Positions 55,973-64,000 of a stretch of 64,000 nucleotides of DNA are shown piece after piece; position 1 is the stretch's first letter, and every line of letters starts with the position of its first letter. Source of the stretch: Capillidium heterosporum (Eukaryota; Entomophthoromycota; Entomophthoromycetes; Entomophthorales; Capillidiaceae). The stretch lies in NCBI GenBank assembly GCA_016630905.1, contig WBMQ01000013.1, forward strand, positions 868,001-932,000. The letters are read 5' to 3'. Below the pieces are notes generated by a model. The model saw only the letters and a list, made by a program, of their open reading frames with translations. It was not told where the DNA came from and searched no databases. Both the position numbers and the translations under genes were made by a program.

Positions 55973-56701
55973 TTGAAATTTCTTTTGCGATCTATGAAGC
56001 TTAGTTTAGATTTGTTGGAAAGCTTTTATGTATGAAGCTTTGAAAAAACTAGCGAATGGATCGGTAGCTATTGGTTGATAGGTAAAGAAGCTTTTGGAAA
56101 ATTAGGTAATTTTTTATATTGAATTCATTTTCGACTTTCTGATCAACATCTACAATATATGAAAGACAGGTTATGGTACAAGCAAGTGTAATTGATAAAG
56201 ATCGAATTGCCAACACATGCATTAACTTGAAGATTTATACAACAAATGTAGTACCGACCTTATTTTCAACTTGATTTAGATGATTATTAAATAACAGAAG
56301 TACCTGTCAGCAATGGCCATGAAGTCGCTACTAACCACTACCTTTGCCTTTCTTAGCCAGATCTCTAAATACTAAATATTATAACCAGATCCCATGAGGA
56401 AGGCAGAAGTACTAGTATAATTCTACTAACAAGACAAATCCAATTTCATTTCATTTACAAAGACTAGATAAGAGCTTACTCAAGCCCCTCACAAATCCCC
56501 TACCAACTTTATTGGATCACTTTGGTAGTTCAATAACATGACGAATTGAAGATTCCATTAAGGCATCTAAAGTATTGCTTAAAGGTGACAACAAAGCCCA
56601 ATAAACCGAAAACAATTTACTATAGATACCAGTACATTTTAGATAATGCCCTCAAATGCCTTAACTACATAGTCAAGTAAGATTGAACAAAAATTAGATA
56701 G
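55973..56701. other. Gene-free spacer
   Basis: About 730 bp; no supported feature apart from the presumed promoter of the 96 aa gene. Confidence 0.4.
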
Positions 56702-58433
56702 TTATTCTTGATCACCGAACGGGACTACTGATTCCAAATTGGTCCCATCGACTATGTTACATACAGGCCAATACATACCACCTCGCTCAAGTATTTCATC
56801 GAAAAGCAGAGTGAACGATTTCGAAACCTCGGAACTGTCATTCATAAATGGGATCTTGGCCCACGCACAAGTTATGACATGGCAGAAGTGAGCTACGTAC
56901 ATGACATCCGATTTCGAGCTTCCATTGGCCCTTGCAAAAAGCGACCTCACCGATTCATGCAGCCTATATAGACTAATGGCATTGAGGTTGCTTTTACATC
57001 TATATTCCATAGCAGGTAGTATGCCACTCCTGCCCATGGCATGGTTTAGTAGTACTTGGAACCCTAATATGATTGACAGTGCACCTTTGCGCATTATACC
57101 TAAGCTGATTCGTGCTATCAAACTAGGGTCACTATATACCTCTGAGCTCAAACCATCTAAAACGGCAGGGTCATCTACGAAAAATTGGTTCCCAAAGCTA
57201 AATAAATTGTCCTCTATAACTTCGACGGACTGCTTCATCTCCTCCAAATTTTGCCTTCCGTTGGAGCTAAAGAATGCTGCTTTGTGCAGGCTTAGCTTAT
57301 AGAGATTTTGGACGGTGTAGGCAAAGATGTTTATAATTCTCCAGCTACGTAGGAGGAACTAAATAAATGTTTAGGCTAAAAGTATTGATATAGTGTAGTA
57401 CCGGAGAGCTCGAAGAGACATCTAGCGCATCGTCTTCAGGTCTGGGGAAGATTGTGGTGTCGAATTTAATGACAGTAGGTTTGTTGAACAGCTTCGATGC
57501 TAGACGATCCAACGTGACTAAACATACCCACGTGCATGCTAATTCGATACCCTCGATCGTATCTGAAGTTCTACTCCTTTCGATATAGTCATAGTAAGCC
57601 TCATTCAAACTTAGTAGCTGAGCTAACCTAAACAAAATAAGCATTTTTTGTATGGAAATTTTACCGGACAGCTTCGGCTTAAATTTTAAAATGTATTAGT
57701 TAACGTAGATAAAGGTAGAGTTACCTGAAGTATAGGTTGCTTTGAATAGATTTCCATTTCCTAACTCAATAAACTGACATATCATTAACGCTTGAACTAA
57801 ATTTAAGCTGGGGTTGAATAAGCCCTTTGAAATTAAATGTCTACATCTCTTATAATATCTATTATCCTCCAAGTTGACTTGCTCGAAATTGTTGAGGTAA
57901 TTGTAGAGGGGCAAAGCGTAACCACATATAGCCATAACCAAAACCGAGTCTTTGTAGTTGGTGTTATCTAATATATCAAACACTCTATCTTTATCAATAA
58001 ACGGATGTATTTTGTGGGAATAATCAAAATAAACTGAAGCAATAGAGCGACAAGTAGGCATAGCAGCTACTGCAAAAATAAGTAAGCATTGATAAAAATA
58101 GGTACCGTAATCGAAATCAGGACTTGAAGTCGAAGTTGTATTCTCTACTGGTGGTGTAAATGTTAAATAGTTATTAGTCAAGAATAAGTCCTTATCGGAT
58201 ATGTTCAACAGCTTTATCTTGTCGTCTATCCTACTGAGCTTGTCCTCTAAACTTTTAATTCCATTCTCTTTGGTGAACTTGCTCTTTTGACCAACTTTGC
58301 GTGATTCGTTGTAGGTAATAACGCTTACGTAAGTACATTCGACTTTGAGCTTTAAACACCTTGAACAGGGTTGCTGCTTATCACAGCTTTGCTTCCTTCG
58401 TCGGCAGTTATCACAAGTTTTTGGTGTCTTCAT
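56702..58433 (-). CDS. Zn2Cys6 transcription factor with a 13-nt microexon
   Basis: The N-terminus is a complete binuclear zinc cluster (C7, C10, C17, C23, C26, C33; spacing C-x2-C-x6-C-x5-C-x2-C-x6-C). A helical linker (ENGIKSLEDKLSRIDDKIKLLN) and a fungal-specific middle homology region follow (DYSHKIHPFIDKDRVFDIL, SLNEAYYDYIERSRTSDTIEGIELACTWVCLVTLDRLAS). Exon 1 joins a 13 nt exon (57665-57677), which joins the next exon at about 57627, to read SAEAVRLAQLLSLNEA; the final intron, near 57360-57402, leads to the last exon. About 530 aa. Fungal regulators of this class bind CGG-type sites as dimers. Target genes cannot be inferred from position. Confidence 0.88.
57665..57677 (-). other. 13-nt microexon
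   Basis: CCGAAGCTGTCCG, flanked by an upstream AAG acceptor and a downstream GTAAAA donor. Including it is the only way found to keep the conserved EAVRLAQLLSL motif in frame. Confidence 0.7.
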
Positions 58434-59006
58434 AGTGGAACTAGTTTAAAGAGGCTGGCTTATGTTTAAAGTTGCTTTTAAAAGGTAACGTGGAATAGAA
58501 TTAAAACTTGTTTTTAAAAAGTTTCAATTAAAGTTTATCTAGGTTTAGCGATAAGTTTTCACAATGCGTCAAATATTTAGTTATTAGCTGTGCCATTTAG
58601 TGATGTAAAATATTTCATTTCTAGTATATACACATGGTATATACTTTTATCATTAAAATCTATAGCTAAATGTCTATTACAGACTGACTATACCAAAACT
58701 TGGTATACAAAACTAAATCGAAATAACTCAGCCGAAACTTTACGCTATACCTCAAATATCGAAAATGATAAGGAACAACATCCAATTAGAACCCTCAAGA
58801 CTGTGATAAACTATCGAAAAGAATTCAATCAAGATCTTTACACAATTAAAATTCATCAAAATGGACTATAGATGCTAACTATTGGCTTAAGCATATTAAG
58901 CTCAAAAGTTTTCTTAGTCATAACTAGTCTACCAAAAAAATGAAAGTTTATTAAAGTTTGGGCACAAAGGACGTTTAGTTATCTTTTCCAGAAAGAAGTT
59001 TATAAT
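58434..59006. other. Gene-free spacer
   Basis: About 570 bp between divergent genes. ORF 58590-58871 starts at GTG and shows no domain. Confidence 0.4.
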
Positions 59007-60097
59007 ATGGGTGCCGGATTTGACAAGCAACAAGAAGCAAACGGAGTCAGGGTTAGCTAGATTCTTTGGGTCTGGATGTTCAGGTCTTTTGGAGCTACTG
59101 GGTTTCCATCCTGTCGACACAGTCGCCAAACGACTCATGTCCAACCAGAAGCCCGTACTTTAATACTACTTAAGTTTGTACTAATTTTTGTTTATAGATA
59201 TTTGTTGCTGGACAATCTACCAGCCAAGGTTTAGCTAGCTTGAATGAAGTCATTTTTAAGTCAGCCGCCAACAAGTCGACTTTGAGTAAGTATGCTTCCC
59301 TATTCCCCGGTTTAGGCTTCGCTGCCGGGTACAAGATCTCCCAACGTATCTACAAATTTGGAGGTCAACCCTACGTCAAGGATTATTTGAACAGCAACCA
59401 CCGCGCCCTATTCACCAACACTTTCGGTGAAAAGACTGGTAAGACCGTTATGCATGCTACGGCTGGAAGGTATGTTAAGAAAAAGTGGAATTGTATTAAG
59501 CTTTATATAGTATCGTAGGTGTCGGTGAAGTAGCCCTTTTACCTCTCGATGTCTTGAAAATTAAATCGCAAACCAACCCTGAAACCTTAAAGGGCCGTGG
59601 TATTATTTCTCTAGTTAAGGATGAGAAGTTCGGTCTCTACCGGTAGAATTTTTAGTCTATTCATTTTTTAATATTGTAACTTTAGTGGAGGTATGTGGAC
59701 CGCAGCTCGTAACGCCCCTGGTTCCTTTGCCTTATTCGGTGGCGCCGCCATTGTCAAGGAGCACATCTTCAAATTGAAGGACTACAACAAAGCCACCTTC
59801 TTCCAGAACTTCTGCGCCTCCATTGGTGGTGCCATTGCTTCGATTACAGTAGCCGCCCCCTTAGATGTTGTCAAGACCCGTATCCAGAACAAACCCTTCG
59901 ATGCTCCCGAATCCGGTGTCTCCATTATCCGTAACATGGTTAAAAAGGAAGGTTTCCAAGCCTTCTTCAAAGGTTTGACTCCCAAGATCCTGGTGGTAGG
60001 CCCCAAGCTCATTTTCTCGTTCACAGTTGCCCAGCAGCTTATTCCCATCTTCCATACTTCTTTCGAAAAGATCGGCTTAACTAAGGCTCAGAGTTAA
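59007..60097 (+). CDS. GGC1: GGC1-type mitochondrial GTP/GDP carrier with a +1 frame change
   Basis: Exons: 59007-59154, 59198-59469, 59511-59642 and 59686-60097. Signature segments: GFHPVDTVAKRLMS, GLGFAAGYKISQRIYKFGGQP, FGEKTGKTVMHATAG, GVGEVALLPLDVLKIK, GMWTAARNAPGSFALFGG, VAAPLDVVKTRIQN and FFKGLTPKILVVGPKL. This is the carrier that exchanges GTP and GDP across the inner membrane and affects mitochondrial iron balance in yeast. Exon 1 starts MGAGFDKQQEANGVR but hits TAG at 59058-59060; the carrier frame (ARFFGSGCSGLLELLGFHP) lies +1. One G fewer in GGG (59050-59052) would read NGVRLARFFGSG, matching the family. Otherwise translation would stop after 17 residues. Confidence 0.92.
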
Positions 60098-60226
60098 GTC
60101 TGTACTAATAGAGAAGGCTTTAGAGGTTTGCAAAGGTGTGTTATTATATAATAAAGAGACAGTAAATTCCTATTTACATACCAATTATATATATTACAGA
60201 CATTATAAATTGTAAAGACAATCCAA

Positions 60227-61497
60227 TTAAATTTTTTTAATGATCTGAACGACATCTTCATCTTCAAGTATGTGCTCCTTGCCCACTTTCTGAGGGTTAT
60301 GCTTGACCGAGTTACCCCAGACCTGTGCACTTGAAAATGTTAAAAAATATATCATTTAAAAACTTTACCATCTGAATTGCTCTAAAATAGCCTTGTGGAT
60401 AGCCAAACAGAAATCTTCGACGGAGCAGTTATCTCTACGCATAACAACCGGTTCGTTGTAGTCAGGCAACCTCCCTTTGGGCTTGGTATAACTAATTATG
60501 GTGTATAAGTTGAAGTTAATATTTAAAAGCGCTTACATTCGAACCAAGTTAAGATATTTCCACATCATAGCCAACAGTTCGTCAAAGTTCCACTCGTGGT
60601 GGGCTGAGATAGGTACGGCGTGAGGGATCTTGTAAACCAGATCCAGCTCCTCGATGGAAATTTGATCGATCTTGTTCAGCACGTATACGGCGGGTATGTA
60701 CATACGGTTACCTTCGATGATATCAATCAAGTCATCAGCAGTAGCGTCTTCCTTGAAGGTAACGTCGGCGTTGTGGATACGGTACTCACTCAAAATAGCC
60801 TTGACACTATCCGAATCAAGGTGGGTCAGAGGTACCGTGTTAGTCATGTTGACACCACCCTTTTCCTTCTTCCTAAAGTAGATGTTGGGTGGTTTCTTGT
60901 TTAACCTAATACCGAACCCTTCTAATTCCTTTTCAATAAGTGCCTTGTCGGTCAAAGGTTTCAACACATCAAGGACGAGGAAGATTAGGGAGCAGGTACG
61001 TGCAACTGCAATAACTTGTCTACCACGACCCTTACCGTCTTTAGCTCCTTCGATAATACCAGGTAAATCGAGAATCTATAACTAGCATTAAAATTTCAAA
61101 ATGTTTTAATTGAATACCTGAATTTTGGCACCCTTATACTGAATAATACCTGGAACTGTTGTCAAGGTTGTAAATTCGTAGGCGGCAGCCTCCGAATGAG
61201 TACCAGTTAGTTTCGACATGAGGGTTGACTTTCCAACTGAAGGGAATCCAATAAACCCAACTCGAGCGACACCAGTTTTGGCGACGTCGAAGCCAACTAA
61301 ATTAAATCATTAATGTCTCTGTAAACCTAAATAAATTTACCTCCTTCACCACCTCCCCCCGACTTGGGAGTAAGTAACTCACGTCGAAGTTTGGCTAATT
61401 TGGCTTTCAAGATACCAAGATGGTTGGAAGTTGCCTTGTTCTTCTGAGTACGAGCCATCTCCTGCTCGATCTCCTTTATCTTCTCTACTACCGACAT
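60227..61497 (-). CDS. RBG1: Rbg1/DRG1 developmentally regulated GTPase, five exons
   Basis: Starts [28 protein letters not shown], as in DRG1. G-domain motifs: [16 protein letters not shown] (P-loop), [34 protein letters not shown] (DLPG), VLNKIDQIS (NKID) and PISAHHEWN. After an intron comes the TGS domain ([37 protein letters not shown]), ending [19 protein letters not shown]. Introns are short GT-AG; the frame is intact. In yeast Rbg1 works with Tma46 on translating ribosomes. The last intron joins ...QFR to [14 protein letters not shown]; most homologues have W at the Cys. Confidence 0.95.
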
Positions 61498-61921
61498 GCT
61501 GCTCTATTTGTTTCGATGGGTTGACTTGTCAGGATTTCACCAGCTCTTTGGATAAAACTGGTTGTTTGATTCACCTTTTGAAATTTTTTAGGATCTAGCC
61601 AAGCTAGAATGATTGGATGAAAAACTTTCGCAAAGTGTTTGGGCTAAAGCTTTATATCTATTGAAAGTGAATGTAGTTTTCAGGTATCGGAACTGGAGTA
61701 AAGTTACTATTGTACTAACATTGCCTTCAAGTCATAAAAACATACCTCTCTAAAGATACAAATATCTGAGATATATACTAAGGCTAAAAATAGCAATTTC
61801 TATGCATACTGGTATAGGAAACATATATATTAAAATAAACATCGAAGATAGTTCTAAAAAGCAAAACTGTAATAAACATGGAGAATTATAGTTCACTAAC
61901 AACTTTATTAATAACACAGCA
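61498..61921. other. Gene-free spacer
   Basis: About 420 bp; it holds the Rbg1 promoter and the eIF3a 3' end. Confidence 0.4.
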
Positions 61922-64000
61922 TTATTTCTTTTCATCGTTAGATTTGGTGGCGCCTTTTGGCAATAAATTCAATCTTCTACGGCCAGAAGAGTCAGTTGAG
62001 GGGGCATCCCAAGTCTTCTCAGGTTTAGTTGAGCTACTTCCAGTGGAATCGTTACGTCTCCAAGCTCCAGTAGAAACAGGTGGAGCAGTTCCAGAGGTGG
62101 GGAATCGAGAGTCGCCACCACGGGCACCAGGGGGACGGTAAGCCTGCTTCTTGTCAGCGACAGGGGCACGCATACGGTCCAATTTCTCCTGGGCCAATCG
62201 TTCATTCTCACGTTGGATGGCGGCCTGGGCTTCCAATTTTTGAAGACGTGCCTTCTCGGCTTCGGCAGCGAGTGTTTTACGGGCCTCCTCCTTAGCTTTG
62301 AGGTCGGCCTCTTCCTTCTCCTGCTCTTGTTTGCGGGCCAGTTCGGCTTCCTCACGTTTACGAGCCTCTTCAGCGGCAAGGTGCTCGGCCTCTTTGAGGC
62401 GGCGGTATTCTTCGATACGTTCAGACTTGGCTTTCTCAAGTAAAGCGTCCTGAGATTCGGCGACCTTGGCGTGGGCCTCTTTACGTAGTTGGAGGATCTT
62501 GTCCTTGTAGGATTGAGCTGAACTCTTAATCTTCTGCATGCGGGATTTGATGGCCATGTTCTCGTCGAATTTAGCCTTGGAAGTTTCCTTGGTGAGCTTG
62601 ACGGAGGCTTCGTAGTAGGTTTTGTCAGCTACGATCTGCTTCTGGTAGTCCTTTTCGATGAGAGGGATTTCTTCGCGGCGGTAGGCACGTTCCAGATGAT
62701 CGATGTTGCGGGACAAGGTCTTGAGCTTGGCTTGCATCTGGTTCTTCTCCTTTTCGAGGTGCTCGACTTGGATCTGCATAAGCTTGTCGGTGTTAAGGTC
62801 CTTGAGCTCAACTTCGATGTTCATCTTCGATTTGATGGACTCGGCCAACTTCTTGGCTTCTTCCAGTTGGATTTCCTCAATTTCTCTACGCTTACGTTCT
62901 TCTTCACGGAGCTTAGATTCTTCGAGTAGACGCTGACGCTCATACTCCTGCTCCTTCTGTAGACGTAGAGCCTTTTCACGAGCTTCCTCCTTTTCTTTGC
63001 GGATCTGCAGCGTTTCGGCAATCTCCTTACGACGATCAATGATGGCCCGGCGATTCAAGGCAGCCTTGTGGTCCTCTTCGGCTGAAGCGAGAGCTTCGGC
63101 AACAGCACTAGCTTGAGCAGCCTTCTTAGCTTCGAGTACGCTTGGGTCGATCATGTTAACAGCGCAGTTGAGTCTCTTGGCTAGGCTAGAAAGCTGGGTT
63201 CGGATCAACTCGGATGGAGTGTTTTGGAGTTGAGTTCCCTCGGCAATCTTGGTGTTTGAAGATGAGAAGGCATCCGTTTCAAAGGTAATGGAGCGAGATG
63301 CGTGATCGATGCGAATAGAAAGCTCTCCACGTTTGCATCCGTTCATAATAATTCTTTCAATCTCAATAGCGTTGTACTCGAAAACTGGAGCTAAGGAAGC
63401 CAAGTTTACAACGGAATCGATCTTGATGGTAGTGTAAACCTGAGACAACTGCTGGAGAAGGCGGGTAAATACAACTTCACGTAAAGCGTTGACGTACTTG
63501 GCCTCATCAGGCTTGCTAGAGATGTTGGCTAGGATAGGAGCAAGCTTCTTGCAGATGGAAAGAGGATGGAATTCGGCCTCAAGGTTGTGGTATAGCTCCT
63601 TGATTTCGGGACGAACGCGTTCCAAGATATTGTCGGCTAGTAGCTCTTTAAGAAGTCCAGCACGAGTTGGAACTCTAGATAATCCGAGCAGACTGGTAAG
63701 GCGCAAGTTTTTGGCTTTGGAGTCATCGACCTCTAAAAGGCCAGCACGGATCTTAGGAGTAGTGATTACAGGGACGGCCAAGACAGATAATAAGGTCTGG
63801 GACGAGATATCTTGACGTTGTTCCATCGATACTTTAGCACCAGAGGACTTGAGAGTAGTGTAGTATCTGTTTTGAGCTGCAGCGTGGAAGAGATAGTTGT
63901 TGCTAACCAACAAAACCTTGGTCAACTTGGAATAGTAGTTAACCATCATAGACTGCTTGGGGGCGGTGTGGGAAGCAGCCAACAAACTATGAATATCCTC
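61922..64000 (-). CDS. TIF32: eIF3a (TIF32/RPG1), 3' part, runs off the window
   Basis: An uninterrupted frame of more than 690 codons, open to the window edge and in frame upstream (EDIHSLLAAS at the edge), so the true start lies outside. Order: TPR-like segment (NYYSKLTKVLLVSNNYLFHAAAQNRYY), PCI domain (about 90-250 in the visible part; LRLTSLLGLSRVPTRAGLL, VFEYNAIEIERIIMNGCKRGEL), then a long charged coiled coil (Glu/Lys/Arg/Gln, for example LQKEQEYERQRLLEESKLRE) and a disordered end with RPPGARGGDSRFP. eIF3a is the scaffold of eIF3, which loads mRNA and initiator tRNA on the 40S subunit. No intron is seen in the visible part. Confidence 0.95.
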   Translation of the reverse strand, partial: EDIHSLLAASHTAPKQSMMVNYYSKLTKVLLVSNNYLFHAAAQNRYYTTLKSSGAKVSMEQRQDISSQTLLSVLAVPVITTPKIRAGLLEVDDSKAKNLRLTSLLGLSRVPTRAGLLKELLADNILERVRPEIKELYHNLEAEFHPLSICKKLAPILANISSKPDEAKYVNALREVVFTRLLQQLSQVYTTIKIDSVVNLASLAPVFEYNAIEIERIIMNGCKRGELSIRIDHASRSITFETDAFSSSNTKIAEGTQLQNTPSELIRTQLSSLAKRLNCAVNMIDPSVLEAKKAAQASAVAEALASAEEDHKAALNRRAIIDRRKEIAETLQIRKEKEEAREKALRLQKEQEYERQRLLEESKLREEERKRREIEEIQLEEAKKLAESIKSKMNIEVELKDLNTDKLMQIQVEHLEKEKNQMQAKLKTLSRNIDHLERAYRREEIPLIEKDYQKQIVADKTYYEASVKLTKETSKAKFDENMAIKSRMQKIKSSAQSYKDKILQLRKEAHAKVAESQDALLEKAKSERIEEYRRLKEAEHLAAEEARKREEAELARKQEQEKEEADLKAKEEARKTLAAEAEKARLQKLEAQAAIQRENERLAQEKLDRMRAPVADKKQAYRPPGARGGDSRFPTSGTAPPVSTGAWRRNDSTGSSSTKPEKTWDAPSTDSSGRRRLNLLPKGATKSNDEKK

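Noticed and set aside
1-64000. tRNA, rRNA, CRISPR, transposon ends or virus-derived elements
   Set aside because: No cloverleaf with A and B boxes, no spaced direct-repeat array, and no transposase, reverse transcriptase or capsid-type ORF was recognised by eye. A covariance-model search would be needed to exclude small RNA genes.

Overview
The window looks like nuclear DNA of a fungus. Genes are compact, usually spliced, and separated by A+T-rich spacers. Introns are about 36-80 nt long, with GTAAG/GTAAA/GTAC-type donors and CTAAC/CTAAT-like branch sites close to a TAG or AAG acceptor. Typical fungal families are present: a Zn2Cys6 regulator, a GGC1-type mitochondrial carrier, Puf6, and secreted GPI-like proteins. 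A cob(I)alamin adenosyltransferase, UDP-glycosyltransferases with a signal peptide and C-terminal membrane anchor, and abundant F-box/LRR proteins point away from Dikarya, towards an early-diverging lineage such as Entomophthoromycotina (for example Conidiobolus-like). The lineage is inference; there is no rRNA or species marker in the window.

Layout. 0-9 kb: a small secreted protein, an unknown coiled protein, cobalamin adenosyltransferase (7 exons), a tail-anchored-like protein, a 2.7 kb gene-poor stretch, and a Get5-like ubiquitin-like protein. 9-15 kb: two large F-box/LRR-like proteins on the minus strand flank a UDP-glycosyltransferase; a 3 kb empty A+T-rich stretch follows. 18-24 kb: two secreted cysteine-rich GPI-like proteins flank an MFS transporter, then a RING protein with two SUMO-binding-like motifs. 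25-31.2 kb: Puf6, a small acidic protein, mitochondrial acyl carrier protein and a Vti1-type SNARE. 32-37 kb: two SCP2 lipid-transfer genes with peroxisomal signals and an LPMO-like secreted protein. 37.6-42.3 kb: a small gene, an F-box/WD-like protein with many introns and an LRRC58-like protein. 44-47 kb: a secreted protein with seven SYYPSYGYY repeats and a PUF RNA-binding protein. 48.5-53 kb: a decayed third SCP2 copy and a divergent pair of nearly identical M28 aminopeptidases. 53.6-64 kb: 3-hydroxyacyl-CoA dehydrogenase, a small unknown, a Zn2Cys6 regulator, GGC1 carrier, Rbg1/DRG1 GTPase and the C-terminal part of eIF3a, which runs off the end.

Functional links. Several genes serve mitochondrial or peroxisomal lipid and acyl metabolism (acyl carrier protein, 3-hydroxyacyl-CoA dehydrogenase, SCP2 copies, cobalamin adenosyltransferase, GGC1). 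Another set is secreted and would act outside the cell (two aminopeptidases, LPMO-like protein, cysteine-rich and tyrosine-rich proteins). They are not arranged as operons, and neighbours mostly look unrelated.

Most striking observation. At least four otherwise conserved genes (Vti1, LRRC58-like, PUF, GGC1) can only be read through by a single +1 frame change that no obvious GT-AG intron explains. Two more (Get5, LPMO-like) have a C-terminal continuation in the +1 frame just past a C-TAA-C stop, but splicing can explain those, and a third SCP2 copy also carries a +1 change. I found no case needing -1. This may be assembly error (extra bases in short homopolymer runs), real gene loss, or programmed +1 frameshifting; it is the first thing to test.
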